From Flavobacteriales bacterium (GTDB lineage Bacteria > Bacteroidota > Bacteroidia > Flavobacteriales > UBA7430): a DNA stretch of 64,000 nt. The stretch lies in contig PAMD01000014.1 in NCBI GenBank assembly GCA_002707145.1, positions 124,001 to 188,000 of the forward strand, given 5' to 3'. A program made the position numbers and the translations under genes. Below, piece after piece: positions 8,282 through 16,034 of the stretch (the stretch's first letter is position 1; every line of letters starts with the position of its first letter). Under the pieces are notes generated by a model that had not been told where the DNA came from, did not search any database, and saw only the letters and a list, made by a program, of their open reading frames with translations.

Positions 8282-9193
8282 TCATATAGTTTTTAATGGA
8301 AATCGAAAGACAAACCACGTAGTAAAAAGTAATGCAATTACCCCAAATAATATATTTTCGACACCTACAAATTCCCAAGAGGCATCCAAAATTTGATGCT
8401 GAATCATAAAAGTGAGAATTATCAGGCTGGTATTATAAAAGAAATGTAACAAAATTGCGGTACGCAGATTATCCGAATTCATATATACATATCCAATCAG
8501 TGCACCTAGCAAAAAACGAGGAAGAACTGCTTGATACTGAAGATGAAAAATAGAAAACAAGAATGCCGTAAGCCAAACCGCCACATGTTTTTTAGCCCAC
8601 CATTCCTGAAATAAATTTTGCAATAATCCCCTAAAAAGAAGTTCTTCTCCTAGAGCGGCTAATATCCCAACTAGAATAATAATTTGAACTAGGTCTATAT
8701 AACTTTCCATTTTCATTAATTGCTCAGTTAGAACCATTGTCTCAGCTTCGATTTGCTTTAAGAAATAAAGAAAGTCAGGCAGGTAAATACCTTCATTTAA
8801 ACTTCCCAAAAAATTTGCAGCAGGAATCATCGCCAAAGCCAAAAGAAAAAGAAAAAAAACAAGACCCGGGGAAAGAGATTCATTTAAATTCAATCGATCA
8901 AGAAGGGGTAAATCTCTAAAATGAAAAAACAAACAGCTTGGAAATATAAAAACACCAATAGCATTGAAAAGTTGCATGCATTTCAGAGAATTTATTACAG
9001 ATGGATCTTGAATATTGAAAGCTGAATCGGAGGAAAAAAAGGCAACATCAAAAAATAACTGACATGTAAGTGCACCTAGTATTTGAGAACACAAGAGTCC
9101 TAAAACAATTAACATGGTGAGGCCATATAATAAACTAAAAAAACTTCTTTCTGACCAAACTCCTCTACTTTTCTCCCACAAGCGAAATCCCAT
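8282..9193 (-). CDS. CPBP (Abi/CAAX-type) intramembrane protease family protein
   Basis: 303 residues, mostly hydrophobic with about eight helices. The conserved motifs are EELLFRGLLQ (near 183-192), then FSIFHLQYQAVLPRFLLGALIGYVY and a later LLHFFYNTS, the order seen in CPBP metallo-glutamyl proteases (PF02517). Members process prenylated peptides or act in stress and bacteriocin immunity; no substrate can be named. Its 5' end is 8 bases from the dusB frame on the other strand, so the promoters must overlap. Complete length. Confidence 0.88.
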   Translation of the reverse strand: MGFRLWEKSRGVWSERSFFSLLYGLTMLIVLGLLCSQILGALTCQLFFDVAFFSSDSAFNIQDPSVINSLKCMQLFNAIGVFIFPSCLFFHFRDLPLLDRLNLNESLSPGLVFFLFLLALAMIPAANFLGSLNEGIYLPDFLYFLKQIEAETMVLTEQLMKMESYIDLVQIIILVGILAALGEELLFRGLLQNLFQEWWAKKHVAVWLTAFLFSIFHLQYQAVLPRFLLGALIGYVYMNSDNLRTAILLHFFYNTSLIILTFMIQHQILDASWEFVGVENILFGVIALLFTTWFVFRFPLKTI

Positions 9194-9225
9194 ATGTTTT
9201 TTTGTATTTTTATAAAAAATTTATA

Positions 9226-10218
9226 TTGGTAAAGATAGGAAATATAGAACTTGGTGAATACCCTCTTTTGCTGGCACCAATGGAAGATGTAAGTGACCCT
9301 CCATTTCGGGAGCTCTGCAAACAACATGGTGCAGACCTAATGTATACTGAATTTATTTCGTCTGAGGGCCTCATTCGAGATGCTGTAAAAAGTGTTCAAA
9401 AGTTAGATATCTTTGAATATGAAAGACCCGTCGGTATTCAAATATTTGGTTATGATATTGACTCCATGCGACAGGCCACAGAGATTACAGCTCAAGCCAA
9501 GCCTGATATCATAGATATTAATTATGGATGTCCTGTAAAAAAAGTGACTTGTAAAGGAGCTGGAGCTGGGATTCTTCAGGATATACCTAAAATGGTTAGT
9601 ATGACATCCGAAATTGTCAAATCGACTGATCTTCCGGTGACAGTAAAGACGCGTTTGGGATGGAATGAAGACAACAAACACATTGTAGAAGTTGCCGAAA
9701 GACTTCAAGATATTGGTATTCAAGCCATCTCTATCCATGGGAGAACCCGCAAGCAAATGTACAAGGGAGAAGCAGACTGGACCCTTATTTCTGAAGTGAA
9801 AAATAATGCACGTATATATATTCCTGTTTTTGGAAATGGGGATATAGATTCTCCAGAGAAAGCAAAAATGATGAAGGATCGATATAATGTTGATGGCATG
9901 ATGATTGGGCGGGCAGCAATTGGAAACCCTTGGATCTTTAATGAAATCAAGCATTTTCTAAAAACTGGAGAAAAATTGAAAGAACCCAGTCTAGACGAAC
10001 GAGTCGCAGCTTGCAAACAACATCTAGAAAGATCTATTGAATGGAAAGGGCCGATTCTAGGCGTTGTTGAAACTCGAAGGCATTACAGTAATTACTTCAA
10101 GGGAATGCGAGGTATTAAAGAATATAGAGGCAAGCTGGTAACTGCTGATGATCCTAATACCCTATATGCTCTTTTAGAAGAAATTTCTGAAGTCTTTGCT
10201 GCCCAGGAATTCATTTAA
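9226..10218 (+). CDS. dusB: tRNA-dihydrouridine synthase DusB
   Basis: About 330 residues from the TTG at 9226 (giving VKIGNIELG, the usual family opening); a TTG at 9202 would add eight residues, mostly hydrophobic or basic. Motifs: LLLAPMEDVSDPPFR (FMN-binding strand), INYGCPVKKVTCKGAGAG with the catalytic Cys, VKTRLGW, ISIHGRTRKQMYKG, and GRAAIGNPWIF. The enzyme reduces specific uridines in the D-loop of tRNA using FMN and NADPH. It ends overlapping the 3' end of the permease gene on the other strand. No oddities. Confidence 0.94.
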   Translation: MVKIGNIELGEYPLLLAPMEDVSDPPFRELCKQHGADLMYTEFISSEGLIRDAVKSVQKLDIFEYERPVGIQIFGYDIDSMRQATEITAQAKPDIIDINYGCPVKKVTCKGAGAGILQDIPKMVSMTSEIVKSTDLPVTVKTRLGWNEDNKHIVEVAERLQDIGIQAISIHGRTRKQMYKGEADWTLISEVKNNARIYIPVFGNGDIDSPEKAKMMKDRYNVDGMMIGRAAIGNPWIFNEIKHFLKTGEKLKEPSLDERVAACKQHLERSIEWKGPILGVVETRRHYSNYFKGMRGIKEYRGKLVTADDPNTLYALLEEISEVFAAQEFI

Positions 10219-11438
10219 TTATTCTGCAGAAATCTTCTTTTTAAAATGCGAACTGGTAAATACGTTATTAATAAAGAAACCCCCATTAGAGTAGCACCAA
10301 TTAAAATAATATCTAAAGCTTGTACTTCAACAGGGTATGCACTAACTATAAAATCTCCCTTTTCACCCAATTTAATCAAGCCATAATTCTGCTGAATAAG
10401 ACATACCGAAACACCAATTATTAAACCTAATCCCCCACCGAAAAAAGAGACTAGCATTCCTTCATAAAAAAATATTTTCTGTAGCATTCGATCTGATGCT
10501 CCAATTGCCCAGAGACTCTTTAAGTCTTTTCTCTTTTCTAAAAGTATCATCACTACCGAGCCTACAATATTAAAACAAGCTATTAGTAAAATAAATGCAA
10601 GAATAAAAAAGATGGCCCATTTTTCGGTTTGAAGTACTTTGTATAAAAATGCATTTTGTTGAAATCTGTTTAAAACTTCAAAGTCATTTCCAAAAAATTC
10701 TTGTAATTTTTCTTGAACATGTCTTAGATTATCCTTTGCTATATAAAATTCCATACTTGAGACGTGGTCTGGCTTATCTAAAAAATCTTGAACTCGAGAT
10801 AGTGAAGTCAAAACATAAGAAGCATCGTATTCAGCTTGAACAGTGTAAATTCCAGAGATATAAAAAAAAGTTTCTTTGAACGGAGACTCTGTCAAATTAC
10901 CAGGACTAGCTTTTAGGTTAGGTACAAATACTCTTAAAGGCTTTTCTAGAGAACCAATAGAAGAAGATAGTGTATAAGAAAGAGATTGTCCAATAAGCGC
11001 CCATGAACCGGTATTTTGTTCTCTAAATCCAGTTCCTTTAATGATGTGCTTTTCTATTGGTAACGAATCTTGACTAGGCCAATGAGAAATTCCTCTAATT
11101 TTCGCAATCTGTTCTTGTGTTTCCTGGCGTAATAATACTTTTTCTTCACAAATTTCTTGAATTGATTTCCAAGGAGCAATTGCTTTGAGAGCTTCTTTGT
11201 CAATAGAGGAACTTAAGAAAGTCTTTGAAGTAGTAGATCGAACAACAAAATCAGAACTTACTTGGTTATACATAGATTTAATGAGTCCCTCAAAACCATT
11301 AAAAACTGACAAAATAATGACTAAGGCTAGAGTTCCTATTGCAACTCCAAAAATCGAAATAGCAGTGAGCGCATTGACTGCATTCTTGCTACTTGGGGAA
11401 AATAAATACCTACGTGCTATGTAAAGAGCAACATTCAA
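10215..11438 (-). CDS. FtsX-family permease, LolC/LolE-type
   Basis: 407 residues: one N-terminal helix (VAIGTLALVIILSVFNGFEGLI), a ~230-residue periplasmic domain, then three C-terminal helices (IFFILAFILLIACFNIVGSVVMI and two others), the MacB/FtsX layout. The opening LYIARRYLFSPSSKNAVNALTAISIFGV is typical of lipoprotein-release permeases that with LolD move lipoproteins from the inner membrane to LolA. It is co-transcribed after rbfA with a 2-base gap. No LolD ATPase is adjacent, so its partner must be encoded elsewhere. Confidence 0.88.
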   Translation of the reverse strand: MNVALYIARRYLFSPSSKNAVNALTAISIFGVAIGTLALVIILSVFNGFEGLIKSMYNQVSSDFVVRSTTSKTFLSSSIDKEALKAIAPWKSIQEICEEKVLLRQETQEQIAKIRGISHWPSQDSLPIEKHIIKGTGFREQNTGSWALIGQSLSYTLSSSIGSLEKPLRVFVPNLKASPGNLTESPFKETFFYISGIYTVQAEYDASYVLTSLSRVQDFLDKPDHVSSMEFYIAKDNLRHVQEKLQEFFGNDFEVLNRFQQNAFLYKVLQTEKWAIFFILAFILLIACFNIVGSVVMILLEKRKDLKSLWAIGASDRMLQKIFFYEGMLVSFFGGGLGLIIGVSVCLIQQNYGLIKLGEKGDFIVSAYPVEVQALDIILIGATLMGVSLLITYLPVRILKRRFLQNN

Positions 11439-11440
11439 AA

Positions 11441-11800
11441 CTAATCAGATAATGGCTGATCTTCTGCGCGAAGCAAGCGATCAATATTCTCGGCATAATC
11501 AATAGAATCGTCTATATAAAAAGATAATTCGGGAACAATTCGTAGTTGATGTCGCACGCGCTTACCTAGTTCGTTCCTAATTTCTGAAGCATATAAATTC
11601 AATGACTTTAAAAACTCTTGGCCATCTTTTAAAGGGAAAACACTCAAAAAAACTTTAGCATAAGAAAGGTCGGAGCTTAGTCTTACTTTTGATACAGAAA
11701 TCAGTGATCCGGGAGAAATAGAGGGAGACTTCAGTTGCAGAATTTCTGCTATATCCTTCTGTACTTGTCGAGCAACCTTTTTTTGTCTAGTAGTTTCCAT
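11441..11800 (-). CDS. rbfA: 30S ribosome-binding factor A
   Basis: 119 residues, the standard length. TTRQKKVARQVQKDIAEILQL at the start, then SVSKVRLSSDLSYAKVFLSVFP and the ELGKRVRHQLRIVPELSFYIDDSIDYAENIDRLL end are the KH-fold RbfA signature. RbfA helps mature the 5' end of 16S rRNA and supports cold growth. It leads a two-gene operon with the LolC/E-like permease. A -7-like element lies only four bases before the ATG, suggesting a leaderless transcript. Confidence 0.94.
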   Translation of the reverse strand: METTRQKKVARQVQKDIAEILQLKSPSISPGSLISVSKVRLSSDLSYAKVFLSVFPLKDGQEFLKSLNLYASEIRNELGKRVRHQLRIVPELSFYIDDSIDYAENIDRLLRAEDQPLSD

Positions 11801-11804
11801 TTAT

Positions 11805-11812
11805 CAAAGATA
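11805..11812 (-). promoter_or_regulatory. -7-like element directly before rbfA
   Basis: Minus-strand TATCTTTG is a perfect TAnnTTTG match ending five bases before the rbfA ATG. If used, transcription would begin at or just inside the start codon. No good -33 element is seen. Confidence 0.35.
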
Positions 11813-11910
11813 AACATTTCAATTTAGTGAATAAAGATATTATTTATACTGAAGTCAAAAGAAATTATTAGAATTGTTCCTACCAATGAAAACTATATGG
11901 AATTGAATTT

Positions 11911-11918
11911 TATCTTTG
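11911..11918 (+). promoter_or_regulatory. Probable -7 promoter element of the MsbA-type exporter operon
   Basis: TATCTTTG fits the Bacteroidetes -7 consensus and lies 37 bases before the ATG at 11956. The -33 region is weak. Confidence 0.4.
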
Positions 11919-11955
11919 TAATAGAAGAATATTTATTGAGTACTGCATATACTAG

Positions 11956-13791
11956 ATGAAAGCTTTTTTTAAAATTTTAACATTCGCCTACAACTTCAAA
12001 CATTTAGCTCTTCTAAATGTTTTGCTAAACATCTTATCTGTTCTTTTTGGGTTATTTTCAATAACCTTAGTTATTCCCATTTTGGGGATTTTATTTGGCA
12101 CACAAGAAAAAGTCTTACTGGCACCTCAAGGAGAATTATCTATTGACTGGCTAAAAGATTTTCTTTCGTATAAACTAACAAGCCTTATAGAATCTGCCGG
12201 TCCCTCAGAAGCATTGGGATGGATTTGCCTTGCCATTGTGATTGCTTTTTTTCTGAAAAATCTTTTTAGATATTTGGCTCAATTTGTTCTTGTACCAATG
12301 AGAACTGGAGTCACTAGAAATATTCGAAGAGCCTTACACACCAAATTATCCTCCTTGTCAATCTCTTACTTCTCTGAAAAAAGAAAAGGAGACCTCATGT
12401 CTCGAATGACTTCGGATGTCGCTGAGGTTGAAATTTCGATTATGAAAACATTGGGTGTAATAGTTCATAATCCTGTAAATATTATTGCTTCTATCGCGCT
12501 GCTATTGAGTATGAATATCAAGCTAACATTTATTGTATTACTGCTATTCCCTTTTGCGGGTTTTGTGATTGGGATTATTGGGAAAAGTCTAAAAAAGAAA
12601 TCGCTCAGAGGACAAGCTCAAATTGCAAGAATTTTATCCTTTATAGAAGAGACAATTTCTGGTCTTCGTATAATCAAAGCTTTTCAAGCAGAAAAACAAA
12701 TCATACAGAAGTTTGAAGAAGAACTTCATACCCATCAAAAAATCATGTCGAGCATTATGAAACGCAGAGATTTAGCCTCTCCCATGAGTGAATTTCTCAG
12801 CACACTTGTTATGGTGGTTATTATTTGGTTTGGAGGAAATCTGATTTTTGATACACAAGGAAATCCGAACGGATCAGAGCTAAGTCCGCAAACTTTTATA
12901 GGCTTTATCATTATTTTCTCACAAATTTTACCCCCTGTAAAATCTCTTTCTCAAGGATACTACAGCATACAAAGAGGATCCGCTTCGGCAGAAAGAGTTT
13001 TAGCAGTTTTGAATACTGAGATTGAGGTTAAAGACAATCCAAATGCTATACCCTTAGAGCAATTCAAAAATAAAATACAAATTAAAAATGGATGTTTCAC
13101 TTATGAAGAAAAACCCGTACTGCAAAACATCAATTTGCAGATAAAAAAAGGTGAAACCCTTGCATTAGTAGGTCAATCTGGTGGAGGGAAAACATCTTTA
13201 GCCAATTTGATTGCACGTTTTTATGACCTTAAGGAAGGTCAAATTCTAATCGATAACATCGATATACGCGACTATGTATTAGGGGATTTGAGAAAGCAAA
13301 TGGGTATTGTCACCCAAGATCCTATCCTTTTTCATGACAGTATATTTAACAACATTGCCTTGGGTATTGAAAATCCAGACCCTAAAAAAGTTCAAGAGGC
13401 TGCAAAAATTGCAAATGCTCACGAATTTATTAGTCAATTTGAGCATGGTTACGAGCACAATATCGGTGACGGTGGACACAAACTCTCTGGCGGACAAAAA
13501 CAACGAATCAGCATTGCACGCGCTGTTATGAAAAATCCTTCTATCCTAATTCTAGACGAAGCTACTTCTGCCCTTGATAGCGAATCAGAGGGGTTGGTTC
13601 AAGAAGCATTAGAAAAATTAATGGCCAACCGTACATCTATTGTCATTGCCCATCGCTTATCTACCATTCAAAAAGCTGACGAAATTGTGGTCTTAAATAA
13701 GGGTCAGATTGTAGAACATGGATGCCACCAAGCTTTGCTTGCACTAAAAGGTAATTACTTCAAGCTTCATCAAATGCAAAATCGTGTCTAA
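11956..13791 (+). CDS. msbA: MsbA-type ABC exporter (fused membrane and ATPase domains)
   Basis: 611 residues. Residues ~15-330 hold six membrane helices of the ABC exporter fold, followed by the ATPase with Walker A GQSGGGKTS (~406), the Q-loop near VTQDPILF, signature LSGGQKQR (~510), Walker B ILILDEATSALDS, and the IAHRLSTI H-loop. Such half-transporters flip lipid A core or other lipids. The downstream metabolic genes are unrelated but follow with no gap (next ATG directly after the stop), so they share a transcript. The exact cargo is not shown; Bacteroidetes carry several paralogues. Confidence 0.88.
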   Translation: MKAFFKILTFAYNFKHLALLNVLLNILSVLFGLFSITLVIPILGILFGTQEKVLLAPQGELSIDWLKDFLSYKLTSLIESAGPSEALGWICLAIVIAFFLKNLFRYLAQFVLVPMRTGVTRNIRRALHTKLSSLSISYFSEKRKGDLMSRMTSDVAEVEISIMKTLGVIVHNPVNIIASIALLLSMNIKLTFIVLLLFPFAGFVIGIIGKSLKKKSLRGQAQIARILSFIEETISGLRIIKAFQAEKQIIQKFEEELHTHQKIMSSIMKRRDLASPMSEFLSTLVMVVIIWFGGNLIFDTQGNPNGSELSPQTFIGFIIIFSQILPPVKSLSQGYYSIQRGSASAERVLAVLNTEIEVKDNPNAIPLEQFKNKIQIKNGCFTYEEKPVLQNINLQIKKGETLALVGQSGGGKTSLANLIARFYDLKEGQILIDNIDIRDYVLGDLRKQMGIVTQDPILFHDSIFNNIALGIENPDPKKVQEAAKIANAHEFISQFEHGYEHNIGDGGHKLSGGQKQRISIARAVMKNPSILILDEATSALDSESEGLVQEALEKLMANRTSIVIAHRLSTIQKADEIVVLNKGQIVEHGCHQALLALKGNYFKLHQMQNRV

Positions 13792-14199
13792 ATGATAGAA
13801 AAAATTGAACATATCGGAATTGCTGTAAAAAATATCGATGAAGCAAATCGAGTTTATGAACAATTATTGGGAATTGCACCTTATAAGACCGAGACGGTAA
13901 ATAGTGCGGGAGTAAATACCTCATTCTTTCAAACTGGAGATAGCAAAATTGAGCTGTTAGAGGCTACAAGAGAAGATAGTCCAATTGCAAAATTTATTGA
14001 AAAAAGAGGCGAAGGAATTCACCATATTGCTTTTGCAGTTGCAGACATTTATTTTGAGATGCAGAGGTTAAAAGATAATGGATTAACCCTTCTAAATGAG
14101 GAACCAATAAAAGGAGCTGACAACAAACTCATTTGCTTTATCCACCCCAAGTATTCAAATGGTGTGCTAGTAGAACTCTGCCAAGAAATAATAGAATAA
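13792..14199 (+). CDS. mce: Methylmalonyl-CoA epimerase
   Basis: 135 residues, a vicinal-oxygen-chelate fold. It opens with IEHIGIAVKNIDEA (metal-binding His), with GEGIHHIAFAV in the middle and VLVELCQ at the end carrying the Glu ligand. Converts (S)- to (R)-methylmalonyl-CoA in propionate and odd-chain or branched amino acid breakdown. ATG immediately follows the exporter's TAA, so it is the second gene of that operon. No mutase gene is in the window. Confidence 0.93.
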   Translation: MIEKIEHIGIAVKNIDEANRVYEQLLGIAPYKTETVNSAGVNTSFFQTGDSKIELLEATREDSPIAKFIEKRGEGIHHIAFAVADIYFEMQRLKDNGLTLLNEEPIKGADNKLICFIHPKYSNGVLVELCQEIIE

Positions 14200-14208
14200 A
14201 TTAAAACA

Positions 14209-14565
14209 ATGATATACCACACAAGAAAATTAGTAAAACCTGAAGACCTCAATGCGGGGGGTTCCCTTTTTGGAGGAACTCTTCTTAGATGGATCGATGA
14301 AGAAGCCGCAATTTATGTTATGTGTCAATTAGACAACAGACATGTGGTTACCAAATTTATGTCTGAGATTAATTTTGTAAATCCAGCTCGTACAGGAGAT
14401 GTGGTTGAAATAGGATTGGAAACTATTAAATACGGAAAAAGTTCTATCACCGTAAAATGTCAAGCTCGAGTAAAGCAGAGTCAGAAGATCATCATTACAA
14501 TAGATAATATTGTCTTTGTTCATCTAGACGAAAATCAAATGCCTACTCCTCACGGAAAAAGTTAG
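14209..14565 (+). CDS. Acyl-CoA thioesterase, hotdog fold (YciA-like)
   Basis: 118 residues. The segment HTRKLVKPEDLNAGGSLFGGTLLRWIDEEAA is the hallmark of BFIT/YciA-type thioesterases, with Asn and Asp/Glu residues in the active site (LNAGG, WIDEEA). Hydrolyses acyl-CoA to free acid and CoA. It is nine bases after mce. Its last 22 bases overlap the end of the HAD gene on the other strand. Substrate range unknown. Confidence 0.87.
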   Translation: MIYHTRKLVKPEDLNAGGSLFGGTLLRWIDEEAAIYVMCQLDNRHVVTKFMSEINFVNPARTGDVVEIGLETIKYGKSSITVKCQARVKQSQKIIITIDNIVFVHLDENQMPTPHGKS

Positions 14566-15163
14566 AAATACTTTCGCCCTTTTCAAGATGATAACCTTGA
14601 AGACCGGCTTTTATAGCTCCTTGAACATGCTGTATAGAGTCGTCTATAAAAAGAGTCTCATCCTTTTTTAGTTTTTTTTCATTAATAATATAGTCAAACA
14701 CTTTCGCGTGGGGCTTCCTTTTCCCTATTTCATGGGATAGGTACACTTTCTCAAATCTTGCACAGAAAGATTTAAAGTTTTCTTCACCCACCTGATTTGT
14801 AATGAACTCAATGTGAATTTCGTTGGTATTGCTAAGTAAAAATAAGCGGTAATCAGAGGATATTTCATCTAAACAACTCAAAGCTTCGGGCATAAATTGT
14901 AAAAGCATTGCATTCCAAGCCTCAGTAATTTGATTATCAGTCAAATAATCTTGAATGAGCAGATTGATTTCAACGAAGAATTCTGATTTTGATATGTTAC
15001 CAGTCTCGAGATCATCAAAAATATTTTGTTGAGCAGCCTTGGCAAATAGTTTATCAAAATTTTTGATTCCTAAATTCTTAAATGCAGTGATGGTTTTATG
15101 ATAATCAATCGCATAAATGACCCCACCTAAATCAAAAATAATGTTTTTTATCTGCCCTTGCAT
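14543..15163 (-). CDS. HAD-IA family hydrolase
   Basis: 206 residues. Motif I is FDLGGVI near residue 10, motif II LLSNTNE near residue 110, motif III GKRKPHAKVF, motif IV LFIDDSIQHV. The DxG variant of motif I is common in the FDLGGV subgroup of phosphatases and dehalogenase-like proteins. Likely a small-molecule phosphatase; the substrate is not evident. It converges tail-to-tail with the thioesterase and no terminator lies between them. Confidence 0.85.
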   Translation of the reverse strand: MQGQIKNIIFDLGGVIYAIDYHKTITAFKNLGIKNFDKLFAKAAQQNIFDDLETGNISKSEFFVEINLLIQDYLTDNQITEAWNAMLLQFMPEALSCLDEISSDYRLFLLSNTNEIHIEFITNQVGEENFKSFCARFEKVYLSHEIGKRKPHAKVFDYIINEKKLKKDETLFIDDSIQHVQGAIKAGLQGYHLEKGESISNFFREE

Positions 15164-15259
15164 ATCTACTATTTTGATTGCAAGATAAAGAGATTATGCG
15201 TATTATTGCAGACTAAATTTTAGTTGAATGCTCTTAATGTAGGACTTCTCTAAAATTTG

Positions 15260-15333
15260 GGGCCTATAGCTCAGTTGGTTAGAGCACTTGACTCATAATC
15301 AAGGGGTCCCTGGTTCGAGCCCAGGTGGGCCCA
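15260..15333 (+). tRNA. tRNA with CAT anticodon (tRNA-Ile2 with lysidine, or elongator tRNA-Met)
   Basis: Full cloverleaf: acceptor GGGCCTA pairs with TGGGCCC (one wobble), D-arm GCTC/GAGC, anticodon stem CTTGA/TCAAG with loop CTCATAA (anticodon CAT at 15294-15296), T-arm with GGTTCGAGCCC. CCA is not encoded. The GGGCC acceptor with A73 looks like isoleucine tRNAs of the phylum, favouring the lysidine-modified Ile2 species reading AUA, but an elongator Met tRNA cannot be ruled out by eye. It is not an initiator, since it has a normal first base pair. Confidence 0.93.
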
Positions 15334-15342
15334 CATAAAAAT

Positions 15343-15373
15343 AAAGCACTTACAGAAATGTAGGTGCTTTTTT
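15343..15373 (+). terminator. Intrinsic terminator of the tRNA
   Basis: A 12-base stem (15343-15354 with 15359-15370, one G-T wobble), GAAA loop, and a run of T to 15373. It is ten bases after the tRNA end. The following stretch to about 15660 (about 290 bases) holds no gene I can support. Confidence 0.85.
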
Positions 15374-15663
15374 GTAGGTAATTAAATCTAGTCAAATATA
15401 TCAAATTATACGAAATAGGTAGATTTAAGCTAATTTACTGGCAGCAAATTGGCAGTAAATATATATCTTACAAATATCATAATCAGTAGATATGAGTCTC
15501 TCAATCACTACTAAATCAGCTCTATAAACTGCCGCTACATTCACTGTGTGTCGTGTCAAATAGATAGGAATTAAGTGGATATGGCTATCAATTGAAAATA
15601 TCAGAAGATATATCTAATTTTAATATATGTGATTAATGAATCTGTATTGTTTCATTAAATAAA

Positions 15664-15691
15664 TAAAAAAAGCCACTCAGAGGAGTGGCTT
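15664..15691 (-). terminator. Intrinsic terminator of the putative metal-uptake operon
   Basis: Perfect ten-base stem AAAGCCACTC / GAGTGGCTTT with a four-base loop (15668-15691), followed on the minus strand by seven or more T. It lies about 25 bases after the lipoprotein stop, so it closes the merC-receptor-lipoprotein operon. Confidence 0.88.
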
Positions 15692-15715
15692 TCATTAAAC
15701 AAATAAAACAGTTCC

Positions 15716-16024
15716 CTAGTGATCGTCATGATCATGTTCTTCTCCACAGTGCACCTCAACAGCATCTCCTGGAGCAACTGGAATGGTAAGTAAATTACCA
15801 TCTGAGTCTGAGAAAATTGTATCATTGAAAACATATCCATTTTCTTCAATCTCATGTAAATCATCCCCACAGTATTCATCTAGATCTAACAATTCTGTTT
15901 CAGAACCGTCTGCATTCATAACTACTAAATGACAACTTGCGCACTCATCTTCACTGCATGATGCAAATAAAAATAGAGCTGATGCAAACAATAAACTCTT
16001 AACTGTAAATAATTTTCTTTTCAT
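15716..16024 (-). CDS. Small Cys/His-rich lipoprotein, probable metal-binding
   Basis: 102 residues with a lipobox (LFASC, lipidated Cys 23). The mature part has a CxxC (ECASC), further Cys residues, many acids, and a C-terminal EEHDHDDH tail that looks made for binding zinc or similar metals. No known domain is recognised. It is 10 bases after the TonB receptor and last in an operon that begins with a MerC-like protein, so a metal-capturing partner of the receptor is a fair inference. Ends before a strong terminator. Confidence 0.8.
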   Translation of the reverse strand: MKRKLFTVKSLLFASALFLFASCSEDECASCHLVVMNADGSETELLDLDEYCGDDLHEIEENGYVFNDTIFSDSDGNLLTIPVAPGDAVEVHCGEEHDHDDH

Positions 16025-16034
16025 TTTTTAAATT

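Noticed and set aside
9403..9954. Long open frame on the minus strand inside dusB
   Set aside because: It lacks family features and is fully explained as a shadow of dusB.
15374..15663. Possible integrated element or integrase remnant next to the tRNA
   Set aside because: Six-frame reading by eye gave no integrase motif, no duplicated tRNA 3' end and no direct repeats.
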